Below, one piece after another: positions 41,719-51,497 of a stretch of DNA of 64,000 nt (position 1 is its first letter; each line of letters opens with the position of its first letter). The stretch lies in NCBI RefSeq assembly GCF_001625355.1, contig NZ_JSEE01000009.1, positions 1 to 64,000 on the forward strand, read 5' to 3'. The translations under genes were made by a program, and so were the position numbers. Origin of the DNA: Marinomonas sp. TW1. GTDB taxonomy: Bacteria; Pseudomonadota; Gammaproteobacteria; Pseudomonadales; Marinomonadaceae. The notes beneath the pieces were generated by a model. The model had not been told where the DNA came from and made no database searches. It saw only the letters and a program-made list of their open reading frames with translations.

Positions 41719-43827
41719 CTAAAACTGGTAAGCCGCGCTCACGTATACACGACGACGTTCACCCACGAAGGAGCCAATTTTATCGGTAAAGCCGCTGACC
41801 GCGTATTCTTTATCAAACAGGTTTTTGACGTTGACTTGGAATTTCCAATCTTGCCAGTGGGTTTGCCATGATAAATCGTAAACGCTATAAGGCTTCACTT
41901 TTTGCCCTTGGCGATTGATCTGACCACTCACGTAATCCGAACCCAAAGCAATGGACGATGCTAGGCTTGGGAAGTCGTAGCGAGTCCAGGCACCAAGTTG
42001 ATGATAAGGTGTGTTCGCAAAGCGGTCACCATCGGCGTATTGAATGCCATCGTTGGCTTCTTTCACCACAGTGTCATTGTACGCATAGCTAACATTCGCC
42101 ACCCAACGAGGCGTAATATCTGCCATAACATCCAATTCAATCCCTTTGCTGCGGACTTTGCCAATGGCAACCAGCATGTCGCTGTCGTTAGGGTCTTCTT
42201 GCAAAATATTCTCGCGAATAATTCGATACGCAGCCAGATTGACGTTCAGCTTGTTGTTTAACCAATAGCTGCGCACACCGACTTCCACTTGGTGGCTTGC
42301 TTCTGGGTCAAATGGGCCACCGACACTGCTTTGTTGGTCTGCGGCGTCTTGTGGTACAAAGCCTGTAGAGACAGAAGCATAGGGTTTCCAAGTGTCATTT
42401 AGTTGATAGCTACCGCCAAAGCGTGCTGTGTAGCCTGTGTCGTTATATTGCTTTTCACCCTCACTGGACATGTGGTCTTGGTAGCTTTCTTCATAACGAT
42501 CAATGCGGATACCACTGAGTAAATTCAGTTTGTCGGTAATCTGCCACTGGTCTTGGGCGTATACACCAAGACGATCTGACGTGGTGGTTTCGTCTGTTTT
42601 AAGGTGCATGGTGTAATCGCTGACATTGTCTTGACCATAGACAGGATCAGTCAGACTCAGATTGGACACACCATCCGCTGTTTTGCTGGCACGGTAGTAT
42701 AAAAAGCTGTTTTTTTCATGGAAGTAATCACTGCCAAGCAGCACAGTGTGATCGCCCAGTTCGGCAATCAGATTGCCTGCTAAGGTGATGCCTTTTCTTG
42801 AGCGAACTTGATCACGATACTGTCGCTGCGTGGTGTCTATAACACCGTCACTGTCGCTGTCTAATAAGCCAACGACTTCGTGGTATTTTTGGTTTTCGGT
42901 ATTCTCAAAGTAGCGAAGGGCGACGTTGCTTTCGAGCCAGTCATTGATGCTGTGATCAAGGCGCATTTGGAAAACTTGTGCATCCAGTTCTTGGTAGTCG
43001 GATTTCTCATTGTTGTTCCATGAGGTATCGGCTAAGAAATTACCATCGTCATCGGTTGGAATACCGCGTAAACGAGCACCGGAAAGGTATTGGTGAATGT
43101 CTGTGTATTGCACCGTTAAGGTGTTGTCTTGATCAATGTCCCAAGCGTAGCCAAGATCAATGATTTGGTTTTCTTCTTCCACATTGTTGCGGTAAGAGTC
43201 TTGCCCATCAGAATAAATGCCCACGCGGTAACGTTGTGAGGCCTCTTCGTTAGCGGGCCCAGATGACTCAATACTGCCACTTAAGAAGTCTTTGTTGCCC
43301 GCGGTGACTTGTAGGGTATTTTGCTGTTCATAAGTTGGCTTTTTCGTCACATAGTTGATCACACCACCCGGTTCACCAGCGCCATAGACTGCACCGGAAG
43401 GGCCTTTTAGTACTTGGACTTGCTCGATGGTGAAAAGCTGCGGAATGGAAAAATCGCCAAACGGATCGCCTTTTAAGCCATCATAGAGAATCTCGTCTTG
43501 CATAAAGCCACGTAATGTCACAGTTGCGGGTTGATATTGTGACAGACCTGAAATGGAGCGATAGAGGTCAGTAATCTGACGAGCCGCTTGGTCTTCAATC
43601 AGGGTTTTGGTAACCACTTGAACGGATTGAGGTGTGTTGTCGATACTGGTATTTGTCTTGGTAACCAGATTGGTTTCATCTTCTTTGTAGTAGGATAGAG
43701 CGCGACCTTGCACTTCTAATGCCTGTAATTCAATGGTGTTATCATCCGCTGAAGCTTCTGCAAAGGCGATACATGAGAACGTCAGAGCGCCGCATGCCTG
43801 CATCATCAAAAAGGTTTTCTTAAACAT
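41719..43827 (-). CDS. TonB-dependent siderophore receptor
   Basis: This 702-residue outer-membrane gated porin takes up ferric siderophore. The signal peptide ends near AFAEASA (about residue 26). The plug domain (about 50-160) has NTPQSVQVVTKTLIEDQ and LKGPSGAVYGAGEPGGVINYVTKKP (in part: GPSGAVYGAGEPGG). The barrel follows and ends with an aromatic Phe (AAYQF), as expected for Bam recognition. The sequence style matches the ferrichrome/ferric-pyoverdine receptor group. A Fur box lies upstream, so iron repression is very likely. No siderophore synthesis gene is adjacent, so it may use foreign siderophores. Confidence 0.95.
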   Translation of the reverse strand: MFKKTFLMMQACGALTFSCIAFAEASADDNTIELQALEVQGRALSYYKEDETNLVTKTNTSIDNTPQSVQVVTKTLIEDQAARQITDLYRSISGLSQYQPATVTLRGFMQDEILYDGLKGDPFGDFSIPQLFTIEQVQVLKGPSGAVYGAGEPGGVINYVTKKPTYEQQNTLQVTAGNKDFLSGSIESSGPANEEASQRYRVGIYSDGQDSYRNNVEEENQIIDLGYAWDIDQDNTLTVQYTDIHQYLSGARLRGIPTDDDGNFLADTSWNNNEKSDYQELDAQVFQMRLDHSINDWLESNVALRYFENTENQKYHEVVGLLDSDSDGVIDTTQRQYRDQVRSRKGITLAGNLIAELGDHTVLLGSDYFHEKNSFLYYRASKTADGVSNLSLTDPVYGQDNVSDYTMHLKTDETTTSDRLGVYAQDQWQITDKLNLLSGIRIDRYEESYQDHMSSEGEKQYNDTGYTARFGGSYQLNDTWKPYASVSTGFVPQDAADQQSSVGGPFDPEASHQVEVGVRSYWLNNKLNVNLAAYRIIRENILQEDPNDSDMLVAIGKVRSKGIELDVMADITPRWVANVSYAYNDTVVKEANDGIQYADGDRFANTPYHQLGAWTRYDFPSLASSIALGSDYVSGQINRQGQKVKPYSVYDLSWQTHWQDWKFQVNVKNLFDKEYAVSGFTDKIGSFVGERRRVYVSAAYQF

Positions 43828-43865
43828 GGAGAGTGTCTCTAGGTCGGGGTTTTGAAGTTCGGCAT

Positions 43866-43884
43866 GATAATGATTATGAGAATG
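43866..43884 (-). promoter_or_regulatory. Fur box of the TonB receptor
   Basis: GATAATGATTATGAGAATG closely matches the 19-base Fur consensus GATAATGATAATCATTATC and lies 38 bases before the receptor start codon. Confidence 0.8.
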
Positions 43885-44063
43885 GTTTACAATTGTTTTT
43901 TGTAGGATAATTCTTACAAAAGGGTGGCGACGCTTATTGGGCTTTTGGGATAGCTTGTTACCTTGGTCAGTGACAGTCTAAATTTGGTATGGATTGCCGG
44001 AGTAACGCGCTTTAGCGTGAGAAGCTCGTTAGTGAAAGCGGGTTGGCTTAGCGAGAGGAGGAA

Positions 44064-44094
44064 CAAAAAGCGAGCCTGAAAGGCCCGCTTTTTA
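44064..44094 (-). terminator. Terminator after the DUF465 gene
   Basis: AAAAAGCG-A-GCCT and AGGC-C-CGCTTTTT pair around GAAA; the T run lies on both strands. It stands 15 bases past the stop of the minus-strand gene at 44109. Confidence 0.8.
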
Positions 44095-44108
44095 ACGTCT
44101 TTGATAGG

Positions 44109-44375
44109 TTATGCTTGGGCTTTTTCGGCGGCGGCTTTGCTCGCCCTGATGTAACCTTGCAGTGTGTCTTTTAATTGTAAGCGTTGTTTTTTCAGACTTT
44201 CTTCTTCTTGAGTGGTAGACGGAATCAATTCTTGTTCCATTTTCTCAATCTCATGAGTCAGGTGGTTGTATTCATCAAATAATTTTTTGAAATGGGCGTC
44301 TTCCATTTTTAAGTGATGAATGTCGTCTTTGTACTCAGGGAATTCATTGACTAAGTTGTGATCTGAAATTGGCAT
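44109..44375 (-). CDS. DUF465 (YdcH-family) small coiled-coil protein
   Basis: This 88-residue protein is highly helical. The family pattern LVNEFPEYKDDIHHLKMEDAHFKKLFDEYNHLTHEIEKME, given in part as FPEYKDDIHHLKMEDAHFKK, is standard for YdcH/DUF465. It is cytosolic with unknown function. It is monocistronic with its own terminator. Confidence 0.92.
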   Translation of the reverse strand: MPISDHNLVNEFPEYKDDIHHLKMEDAHFKKLFDEYNHLTHEIEKMEQELIPSTTQEEESLKKQRLQLKDTLQGYIRASKAAAEKAQA

Positions 44376-44585
44376 CGTGTCCTCCGATCTGCATTAATTT
44401 AATCATTAAGCTTATTTATAGATTAGCTTAGGCAAGGGGAAACATTCTTGACCCTTGTCAGCTTTTCTAACCTTAATCTTCTTATCTTAAGTAATAGGTC
44501 ATAAGCCTGTATTTTCAATGCTGTCTTCAGTGACTGCGCATTTATTGGACATTTGTGGGGAGACTTGAAAGCTTGCTGACAGAGC

Positions 44586-44614
44586 ATTTGTCCGTTGCGT
44601 GACAACGGACAAAT
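44586..44614. repeat. Perfect 12-bp inverted repeat downstream of the DUF748 gene
   Basis: ATTTGTCCGTTG and CAACGGACAAAT pair perfectly around the 5-base loop CGTGA, 41 bases past the DUF748 stop. It could end that transcript, although the T run usual for a rho-independent terminator is missing. Confidence 0.65.
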
Positions 44615-44654
44615 AGAAGCGGATGGAAAAAACGAGAAAGGAAAAGCGTCTCAA

Positions 44655-47600
44655 TTAAAAGTTGAGTTCCACTCTTGGTTGGCTGTCTTTGGACAAGTCA
44701 ATTTCAGGTGAGCAGAGCAAAATACGTGACGAGCGAATACCTGAAGACACAAGGTAATCTTTCAAACGATCTGCTCTTGCTTGTGCCAACTCCCTTGCTT
44801 GTGCTTTTTGGTTTTCATCCAATGTCGCAGGTGGTGTGTCAAAGCCCAGATCCACATAACTGGTGACACCACAAGCTTTAAGTTGGCTGTCTTCTTTGTC
44901 TTTCATCAGTTGACTCAGTTGCACTAAAAAGTCATTTTGATTCTCACTGAGTTGGGTTTCTGTCGGCGCAAAGGTAAGGGGAGCGACGCGGATTTTTAGC
45001 AGCTGGTCACCTGCCAATTGAGCAATGCTGATGACATTGGCATAAGGGATGAAGGTTTGCATCAAGTAGTTACTGGAGGCGGAGTATAAGGCTTTGCGAA
45101 CCGGTAAGAATAAGAAATTACGCCAGCCGAATTCAGGGTTGTCGATGTCCCCTGAGAGCGGAATGTCGAGATCAATGTTGTTGTCACTGTCTTTTAAAAT
45201 CCCCACAGCAATATTGAGCGGAATCACCCCCGCCTGCATGACTGAGCCGCTTTCTTGCTGGCCGCCCAAGTCAAATTCCCTGAGTAAAACATGTGCATTG
45301 CCATCCAATAAGCCCTGTTGCGCATGCAATTTGAGGTCAAGGTCTAATTGTCCTGAGTCAATTTGATACCCTAAAACGGAGGCGAGATAAGCGGAATAAG
45401 GCGGTAATTCGGCTTCTTTAATGGTTAATTCACTTTGCATAGTGAGTCTGTCGGCCAACGGCCAAAGGGTCACATCGGATTGGATTTTTGTGTACTTACC
45501 ATTGTGGGCTTTTAGGGTGACATCCATTGCTTGTTTTTCGTCTTGGGTATTCAGGTTAGCCAGGGTAAGGGTGTCGATGTCTAAGGTGCGTTCTAATGCT
45601 GGTGAAATACTGTCGTCTTTAACATAAACATGAGAGCTGCCGGTCATGGCATATTGGTTTAACACTAATTGATAAGGGGCTTTAAAACCTGACTCTGTCG
45701 TTTTAGTTTGCGTTGGTTCTGTGCTTGAGGATTTGCTGTCTTGACGGAGGTCAGACACTCTCGGGCTAGTGTTGGGCTGTAGTTTTGGTTCTGGCAAGGT
45801 CGCTGGTGTGTTGTTGATGGAGACCAGATTGGTGAGATTTTTTTCGGCGTCTAACAGCAAGCTAATCACCACATCTTGGGTGTGGATGCTGTCTATCTTT
45901 GCTGTGTCTTGATCGGCTTCCAGTTGGCTGATGCTAACTTGTCCTAATGTCGCAAGCGCTGGCCTGTCTGGGGCGCTAAGGTCGTCTGACAAGGTGATTT
46001 GATTGATGTCTAAACGCTCAGCTTGAACGGAAAAGACGTCCCCTTGCTGTTCAAAATTGACCCCAGAGAGTTGGCTGCTTTGCCATGCGGCAAGTCGCTT
46101 GTCGTTGCTGGCGTAGCTGTCTAAGCCTTTGGTATTGAGTGAAATCTGTTGGCCTGAAAGGCTTGTTTCTATTGGCTCCGGATCTGTTTGTTGTGCTTTT
46201 GTTTGATTCAAAGTCAGCTGATCTGCCATCAGCTGAGTCGTTTGCAAGGCAATGCTTTGACCGTTAATAAGGTCGCCATTGAATTCATCCAGTTGAAGGC
46301 TGAATGCTTTACTTTGTGCCTGAGTGTGTTGAGCATCTTGTGAAAAAGCTAACTGGCTGTCTAGTGTCAGTGATTGATATGACAAGCGGTTGCCTGCTTG
46401 TTTAACCGCCATCTGCTGGCTGTTAAATTGACTGTCGACGGCCACTTTAATTTGCTTATCGGTGGCCAGAGTAAGGTCAAGGTTTGCCAATTCGAGTGCA
46501 AGGGTTTGACCACTTAGAATGAGACTGTCAGAGGAGAGTTTCAGTTCCGCTAGGGCGAGTGTCGATGAGTCAGACGTTAATTGATAACCGGATTCGTCGC
46601 CAATGACCTTGATTGGGCTTGCTATGTCCAAGGTTTGCCAAGCCAGACTTTGTTCACCCTGTTGGATAGCCACATCTGAAGCCTTTATGGTTAGCTTAGT
46701 AGCGGCCGTTAGATTGATGGTGTCATGGTCTGCATTGGTCGCTTTGGGAGTAGGTGCATAGTCCAATTGGGTGTCTTTTAGGTCTAGGTTGGCTGCGTGC
46801 AGGCGAATGCTTTGTTCTTGGTTAACTGGTACGAAGGCATTTTGAAGATCCAGATTAAAGGACGTCACATTGAGTTTAAATTGTCCGCTGTTGGCATTGT
46901 GTTCCAATAACAAAGCGGCATTTAAGGTTAGGTCGCCTTCTGTTGCCTGATAGTCGACGGGTAAAAAGTGTCGAATGCTGTCAACCGAAAGGTCTGTGGT
47001 CAATGTGTTGATGACGAAGTTGGTCTGTTTTTTCTGGTAGTTTAGCTGGCTATCAAGGCGCAACGTCGCATCGTTTACTTGTGCTGATAGGGCGATGTCA
47101 GCTTGCCAATCTAAACCTTGTCCGATGAGGTTTTGAACTTCTAAGGAGGTTAAGCCTAGCCGATCTGTCTGCGCGTCTTCGTTCTGCTTGGTGTTACGGG
47201 TGAGATCCACAAAGGCGTTTTTAACCTGGATTTGAGGCACAGAAATGCCCCAAGAGGATGTGCTTGCGTTGGGATCAGTGTCTGCTTTTGATTGGTTAGA
47301 TTCTGCAGCATCACTTTTTTCTGTGCTGTCTGACGTCAGTTTTGCCAGATCGAGTCCAGCGATGATCCAATTGTTCGCTTGTTGTTCTACGTTAAGGTTT
47401 AAGCCTGCTATGTCGGCAATGGACACCGCTAACGTTTGGTTGAACAAGGGCCAAAACTCAATGGCGAACTCGGCATGTTCCAGTGTCAGTGTTGGGACAT
47501 TCTGCTGTTGGACGATGAGGTTATTGACCTCAAGTCGAGGTGGAAAGAAATCAATGTTAGGGGCATCCAGAGTCGCGCTCTGACCATGTTGTTGGAAAAA

Positions 47601-47717
47601 ATCCTGTAGGTAGTGTTTGGCCACAAACGGCGCGGCTCCCCATAAGCACATCATCACTAAGCTGATAACGAGAACAGGGTAAAAGACGAATAGACGAAAC
47701 TGGCGACGGGTTATCAT
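44655..47717 (-). CDS. Large DUF748 (AsmA-like) envelope protein with an OmpA-like tail
   Basis: This 1020-residue protein has one N-terminal membrane anchor (about 10-32). A very long periplasmic part follows, made of beta-type repeats characteristic of DUF748/AsmA-like proteins (start DAPNIDFFPPRLEVNNLIVQQ; later NGKYTKIQSDVTLWPLADRL and ELPPYSAYLASVLGYQIDSGQLDLDL, in part). Proteins of this superfamily bridge the envelope and are linked to lipid transport. The C-terminus (about 900-1020: APLTFAPTETQLSENQNDFLVQL, ARELAQARADRLKDYLVSSGI) resembles OmpA-like proteins. It has a high Gln/Ser/Thr content and lies upstream of no close partner gene. Confidence 0.85.
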   Translation of the reverse strand: MITRRQFRLFVFYPVLVISLVMMCLWGAAPFVAKHYLQDFFQQHGQSATLDAPNIDFFPPRLEVNNLIVQQQNVPTLTLEHAEFAIEFWPLFNQTLAVSIADIAGLNLNVEQQANNWIIAGLDLAKLTSDSTEKSDAAESNQSKADTDPNASTSSWGISVPQIQVKNAFVDLTRNTKQNEDAQTDRLGLTSLEVQNLIGQGLDWQADIALSAQVNDATLRLDSQLNYQKKQTNFVINTLTTDLSVDSIRHFLPVDYQATEGDLTLNAALLLEHNANSGQFKLNVTSFNLDLQNAFVPVNQEQSIRLHAANLDLKDTQLDYAPTPKATNADHDTINLTAATKLTIKASDVAIQQGEQSLAWQTLDIASPIKVIGDESGYQLTSDSSTLALAELKLSSDSLILSGQTLALELANLDLTLATDKQIKVAVDSQFNSQQMAVKQAGNRLSYQSLTLDSQLAFSQDAQHTQAQSKAFSLQLDEFNGDLINGQSIALQTTQLMADQLTLNQTKAQQTDPEPIETSLSGQQISLNTKGLDSYASNDKRLAAWQSSQLSGVNFEQQGDVFSVQAERLDINQITLSDDLSAPDRPALATLGQVSISQLEADQDTAKIDSIHTQDVVISLLLDAEKNLTNLVSINNTPATLPEPKLQPNTSPRVSDLRQDSKSSSTEPTQTKTTESGFKAPYQLVLNQYAMTGSSHVYVKDDSISPALERTLDIDTLTLANLNTQDEKQAMDVTLKAHNGKYTKIQSDVTLWPLADRLTMQSELTIKEAELPPYSAYLASVLGYQIDSGQLDLDLKLHAQQGLLDGNAHVLLREFDLGGQQESGSVMQAGVIPLNIAVGILKDSDNNIDLDIPLSGDIDNPEFGWRNFLFLPVRKALYSASSNYLMQTFIPYANVISIAQLAGDQLLKIRVAPLTFAPTETQLSENQNDFLVQLSQLMKDKEDSQLKACGVTSYVDLGFDTPPATLDENQKAQARELAQARADRLKDYLVSSGIRSSRILLCSPEIDLSKDSQPRVELNF

Positions 47718-47777
47718 GGATGACCTTATGATGTCTTGGAATTTAAATGTCTGTCAATCTGCAAACAACGCAGGGTG

Positions 47778-48158
47778 TTAGTCTTGCTGATCTTCGCGGA
47801 GCGGTAATCTGAGTAAATAAATGCTGACGCAAACGCCGATGCTTATCAAGCCCACTGTTGCCCAGAAACGGTAAACAATCAGCATGGAAATGCTCATTCC
47901 GAGCCACATGAAGATAATGGCTCGGTTGCGAGAGCGTTTTGGAATGCCATCTTCCGATTGCCAATCGCGGACAATGGGGCCGAAGAATTTGTGGTTCAAC
48001 AGCCAAGAATGGAAGCGCTTCGATGACTTGGAGAAGCACCAAGCCGCGAGCAGCACCAAAGGGGTGGTCGGAAGCAAGGGGAGATAGATGCCAATAATAC
48101 CTGTTATTAACGATAACCAGCCAAGTAGCAGGTAAAGGTATTTTTTTGCTGGCATCAT
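47778..48158 (-). CDS. DUF454 (YbaN-family) inner-membrane protein
   Basis: About 126 residues with three to four membrane helices. The family start YLYLLLGWLSLITGIIGIYLPLLPTTPLVLLAAWCF (in part: GIYLPLLPTTP) and the following FSKSSKRFHSWLLNHKFFGP are very typical. ATG 48158 has TAAGGTGG upstream; the track of the frame extends to a GTG nine bases earlier. Its function is unknown. Confidence 0.92.
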   Translation of the reverse strand: MMPAKKYLYLLLGWLSLITGIIGIYLPLLPTTPLVLLAAWCFSKSSKRFHSWLLNHKFFGPIVRDWQSEDGIPKRSRNRAIIFMWLGMSISMLIVYRFWATVGLISIGVCVSIYLLRLPLREDQQD

Positions 48159-48221
48159 AGCAACCACCTTATGGACGAAGCGAAGACAGTAAAAATTTGC
48201 GATAGGGTTTCATTATGGTGC

Positions 48222-48890
48222 TTATTGACCAGAATTGAAAATCGCAGACATGTCATCTTCGGTTTCGTTCGCAATTAACGGCCAGCCACCAAGGCGTTTC
48301 CAACGGTTCACCATTTCACAAAATAATTCGGCGGTTTTTTCCGTATCGTATTTGGCAGAGTGTGCTTCTGAATTACTGAAAGGAATGGAGGCGACTTCAC
48401 AGGCTTTTGCCAACACCGTTTGTCCGAACACCAAACCGGCTAAGCTGGCGGTGTCGAAACTGGAGAAAGGGTGAAATGGGTTGCGCTTGATGTCGGCTCG
48501 TTCGATTGCGGCATTTAAAAAACCATGATCGAATGCGGCATTGTGGCCCACTAGAATCGCTCGTTTACAACCTACGGATTTCAGCTCTTTGCGAACTTTA
48601 GCGAACATTTGAGTGATGGCTTCGTTCTCGGTTATGTCTTCTCGACCAGGCTCAAAAGGATCAATGCCAGTAAAATCCAAAGCGGCTTTTTCAAGGTTGG
48701 CACCTTCAAAAGGTTTGATTAAAAAGCCAACAGTTTCATGTATATAAAGGTCACCATTGTCATCCATTCTTAGGATGCTGGCAGCCATTTCTAACAATGC
48801 ATCGGTTTTTTGATTAAAGCCTGCGGTTTCGACGTCGATAACAACGGGTAGGAAGCCGCGGAATCGATCTTTGATTTCATGGTTTGACAA
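48222..48890 (-). CDS. rnt: Ribonuclease T
   Basis: RNase T is a 3'-5' exonuclease that trims tRNA and other stable RNA ends. The DEDDh catalytic residues are visible: D and E in [10 protein letters not shown], the Asp in [11 protein letters not shown], and the His and Asp in [13 protein letters not shown]. The length of 222 aa is typical. It is divergent from motY, an arrangement common in Vibrio and Pseudomonas relatives. Confidence 0.96.
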   Translation of the reverse strand: MSNHEIKDRFRGFLPVVIDVETAGFNQKTDALLEMAASILRMDDNGDLYIHETVGFLIKPFEGANLEKAALDFTGIDPFEPGREDITENEAITQMFAKVRKELKSVGCKRAILVGHNAAFDHGFLNAAIERADIKRNPFHPFSSFDTASLAGLVFGQTVLAKACEVASIPFSNSEAHSAKYDTEKTAELFCEMVNRWKRLGGWPLIANETEDDMSAIFNSGQ

Positions 48891-48944
48891 AAGAAGGTCC
48901 TTAATTCTGCCGCTTGTATAAGATTAACGGTACAATAGGATTTG

Positions 48945-49871
48945 ATGATAACACAACTGATTACGCTTGAACGAGATGTCTCAATGGGAATTGCCCAACA
49001 ACTGCTAATTCGAACAACGTTTTTACTGACGGCTGGGTTAAGTTTTAACCAGGCCCATGCATTGACTCATTATCAGTCCGGAATTACCGATTCTGAATGG
49101 CTGCTATCAGGGGACATTTTCTCCTGTAGTTTGACGCACCCAGTACCGCATTATGGTGAAGGCCAGTTCATTAAAGAAGCCGGTGAGCCAATGAAGTTTG
49201 TGTTGCAGCCTAGAAATGAAAAGCTCGGACCGGGTCAGGTGTACATCATTTCTCAAGCGCCGGATTGGTCTCCGGGCAGTAAACCAGAAACCTTGGATAT
49301 TTTACCTTACCCAGGATACGGTCTCACGGTGGAAGTGGGGGGAAAGGTGGCAGAACGCATGTTGACCAGTTTAGACCGCGGACGTCATCCTGTTGTCGCT
49401 GGCCGTGCTTGGGAAAACAGTAAAGAAACCGTTGAAGTCGGCTTGTCTAATATCAATTTCGCGCCCGCCTATAATGAATTTCGTCGTTGCTTAGCCACCT
49501 TGTTACCCGTTAATTATGATCAAATTGCACGAACGGCGGCTTTATTTCCTTTAAATGGCGTGGATTTAACAGAGCGAATCAAAGCTCGTTTGGATTTGGT
49601 GGCGCTGTATGTGTCGTCCGATCCAAGTGTTGAATACATTTACATTGATGGCCATACCGACAACATAGGTTCTCGTCGAGATAACCGTGAACTGTCGAAA
49701 ATTCGAGCGGAAAAGGTGACGGCCTACTTATTAGAAAAAGGTGTCGCCGCGGGTAAAATTATTTCTCGTTATCACGGTGAGCGCTACCCATCGACCAGCA
49801 ATAACAATTCGCAAGGTCGTGAGCGTAACCGACGGGTGACCATTCGGTTGGAAAAAAACGACATCAATTAG
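48945..49871 (+). CDS. motY: MotY-like flagellar T-ring protein
   Basis: MotY forms the T ring that holds the stator of sodium-type polar flagella. The N-terminal domain (after the signal peptide, HYQSGITDSEWLLSGDIFSCSLTHPVPHYGEGQF in part) is MotY-specific, and the C-terminus is an OmpA-type peptidoglycan-binding domain (YIDGHTDNIGSRRDNRELSKIRAEKV). ATG 48945 has AGGA upstream; ATG 48984 would give a shorter and more classical signal peptide (GIAQQLLIRTTFLLTAGLSF..AHA) but a weaker ribosome site. The start is therefore unsure. No motPS or other flagellar genes are in the window. Confidence 0.9.
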   Translation: MITQLITLERDVSMGIAQQLLIRTTFLLTAGLSFNQAHALTHYQSGITDSEWLLSGDIFSCSLTHPVPHYGEGQFIKEAGEPMKFVLQPRNEKLGPGQVYIISQAPDWSPGSKPETLDILPYPGYGLTVEVGGKVAERMLTSLDRGRHPVVAGRAWENSKETVEVGLSNINFAPAYNEFRRCLATLLPVNYDQIARTAALFPLNGVDLTERIKARLDLVALYVSSDPSVEYIYIDGHTDNIGSRRDNRELSKIRAEKVTAYLLEKGVAAGKIISRYHGERYPSTSNNNSQGRERNRRVTIRLEKNDIN

Positions 49872-49906
49872 TCCACCGTTTAATAGTGTGAATTGATTTC
49901 TCTTCT

Positions 49907-49940
49907 AAAAGCCTTATTTTCTCGCGAAATAAGGCTTTTT
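49907..49940 (+). terminator. Terminator after motY
   Basis: AAAAGCCTTATTT and AAATAAGGCTTTTT pair around TCTCGCG, ending in five T bases, 36 bases past the motY stop. Confidence 0.9.
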
Positions 49941-50062
49941 ACTTGCTAAGCCAGTAGCGAAAATTTAAACTTACAGCCCCTTTTTTAAATTATTTGCGCC
50001 GCCGTGTACTGGTTTGAAAGCATTGGCGTGGGAGCGCGAGCTCGTTGAGGAGAATAGAAATA

Positions 50063-51292
50063 ATGTCTGACGTGAAGAAGGTAGTGCTTGCCTATTCAGG
50101 CGGCCTGGATACTTCCGTAATCGTGAAGTGGCTTCAAGAAGAGTATAACTGTGAAGTGGTGACCTTTACCGCTGACCTAGGACAGGGTGAAGAGGTTGAA
50201 CCAGCTCGCGCGAAAGCTCAAGCGTTGGGTATTAAAGAAATCTACATCGAAGATTTGCGTGAAGAATTTGTCCGCGACTTCGTATTCCCTATGTTCCGAG
50301 CGAACACGATTTATGAAGGCGAATACCTACTAGGTACGTCAATTGCTCGTCCTTTGATTGCTAAGCGTCTGATCGAAATCGCCAATGAAACCGGTGCCGA
50401 TGCAATTTCACACGGCGCGACGGGTAAAGGTAACGACCAAGTTCGTTTTGAATTAGGTGCTTACGCATTGAAGCCAGGCGTTAAAGTGATTGCACCTTGG
50501 CGTGAGTGGGACTTAACGTCTCGTGAAACGCTAATGGCGTACTGTGAAGAACATAAAATCCCAGTGGATTTCTCAACTAAGAAGAAAAAATCACCATACT
50601 CAATGGATGCGAACTTGCTTCACATCTCTTACGAAGGTGATCAGTTAGAAGATCCTTGGATGGAAGCTGAATCTGACATGTGGCGTTGGTCTGTTTCTCC
50701 TGAAGAAGCACCAAACGAAGCAACATACATTGAAATCGGTTACGAAAAAGGTGACCCAGTATCATTGAATGGTGAAGCGTTATCACCTGCAACCATGTTA
50801 GAAACATTGAACAAAATTGGTGGCGAAAACGGTATTGGTCGTGTCGATATCGTTGAAAACCGTTTTGTTGGTATGAAAGCTCGTGGCTGTTACGAAACAC
50901 CTGGTGGCACCATCATGATGAAAGCTCACCGTGCGATTGAATCTATCACTTTGGATCGTGAAGCGATGCATTTGAAAGATGAAATGATGCCGCGTTACGC
51001 GAAAATCATCTACAACGGTTTCTGGTGGTCAGAAGAGCGTCGTATGATGCAAGCCTTGATCGATACGTCTCAAGAGCACGTAAGTGGTACGGTTCGTCTT
51101 AAATTGTACAAAGGCAACGTCGAAGTGGTTGGCCGTCAATCACCAAACAGTTTGTTCGATAGCTCTGTGGCGACATTCGAAGATGACGCTGGTGCTTATG
51201 ATCAGAAAGATGCAGCAGGCTTCATTAAATTGAATGCGTTGCGCATGCGTATTGCGGCACAAAAAGGCCGTGGCTTTCTAGATAAAAAATAA
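50063..51292 (+). CDS. argG: Argininosuccinate synthase
   Basis: ArgG condenses citrulline and aspartate with ATP to argininosuccinate. The 409-residue protein has the ATP-pyrophosphatase loop [11 protein letters not shown] at the start, [16 protein letters not shown] for citrulline/aspartate binding and the HAxE-type C-terminal region [18 protein letters not shown] 50063 follows GAGGAGAATAGAAATA; the frame extends upstream without better starts. It is monocistronic between two strong terminators. Confidence 0.98.
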   Translation: MSDVKKVVLAYSGGLDTSVIVKWLQEEYNCEVVTFTADLGQGEEVEPARAKAQALGIKEIYIEDLREEFVRDFVFPMFRANTIYEGEYLLGTSIARPLIAKRLIEIANETGADAISHGATGKGNDQVRFELGAYALKPGVKVIAPWREWDLTSRETLMAYCEEHKIPVDFSTKKKKSPYSMDANLLHISYEGDQLEDPWMEAESDMWRWSVSPEEAPNEATYIEIGYEKGDPVSLNGEALSPATMLETLNKIGGENGIGRVDIVENRFVGMKARGCYETPGGTIMMKAHRAIESITLDREAMHLKDEMMPRYAKIIYNGFWWSEERRMMQALIDTSQEHVSGTVRLKLYKGNVEVVGRQSPNSLFDSSVATFEDDAGAYDQKDAAGFIKLNALRMRIAAQKGRGFLDKK

Positions 51293-51323
51293 AGACTAAT
51301 ATTGTTTTATTAGTGTTTCTAAG

Positions 51324-51358
51324 AAACGCTCCTTCCAAATTGGATTGAGCGTTTTTTT
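51324..51358 (+). terminator. Terminator after argG
   Basis: AAACGCTC / GAGCGTTT form the stem with an inner CCAA/TTGG pairing, followed by seven T bases. Confidence 0.88.
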
Positions 51359-51497
51359 ATGTTTTGTCCAATCGGTCAAAATTTGCTAATTTATCCATTG
51401 ATAACGCCGACGAGTGACTTTTTTTATCGTACACTCTTGGCTACGAATAAAAATGAGCCAAGTGTTTGGCTTTGTGTCACCCAGAAGGATGGGCAAT

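Noticed and set aside
41544..41789. Plus-strand open frame of 81 codons between trhP and the TonB receptor
   Set aside because: It runs through the receptor terminator and into the receptor gene on the other strand, has no ribosome site and no recognisable protein features.
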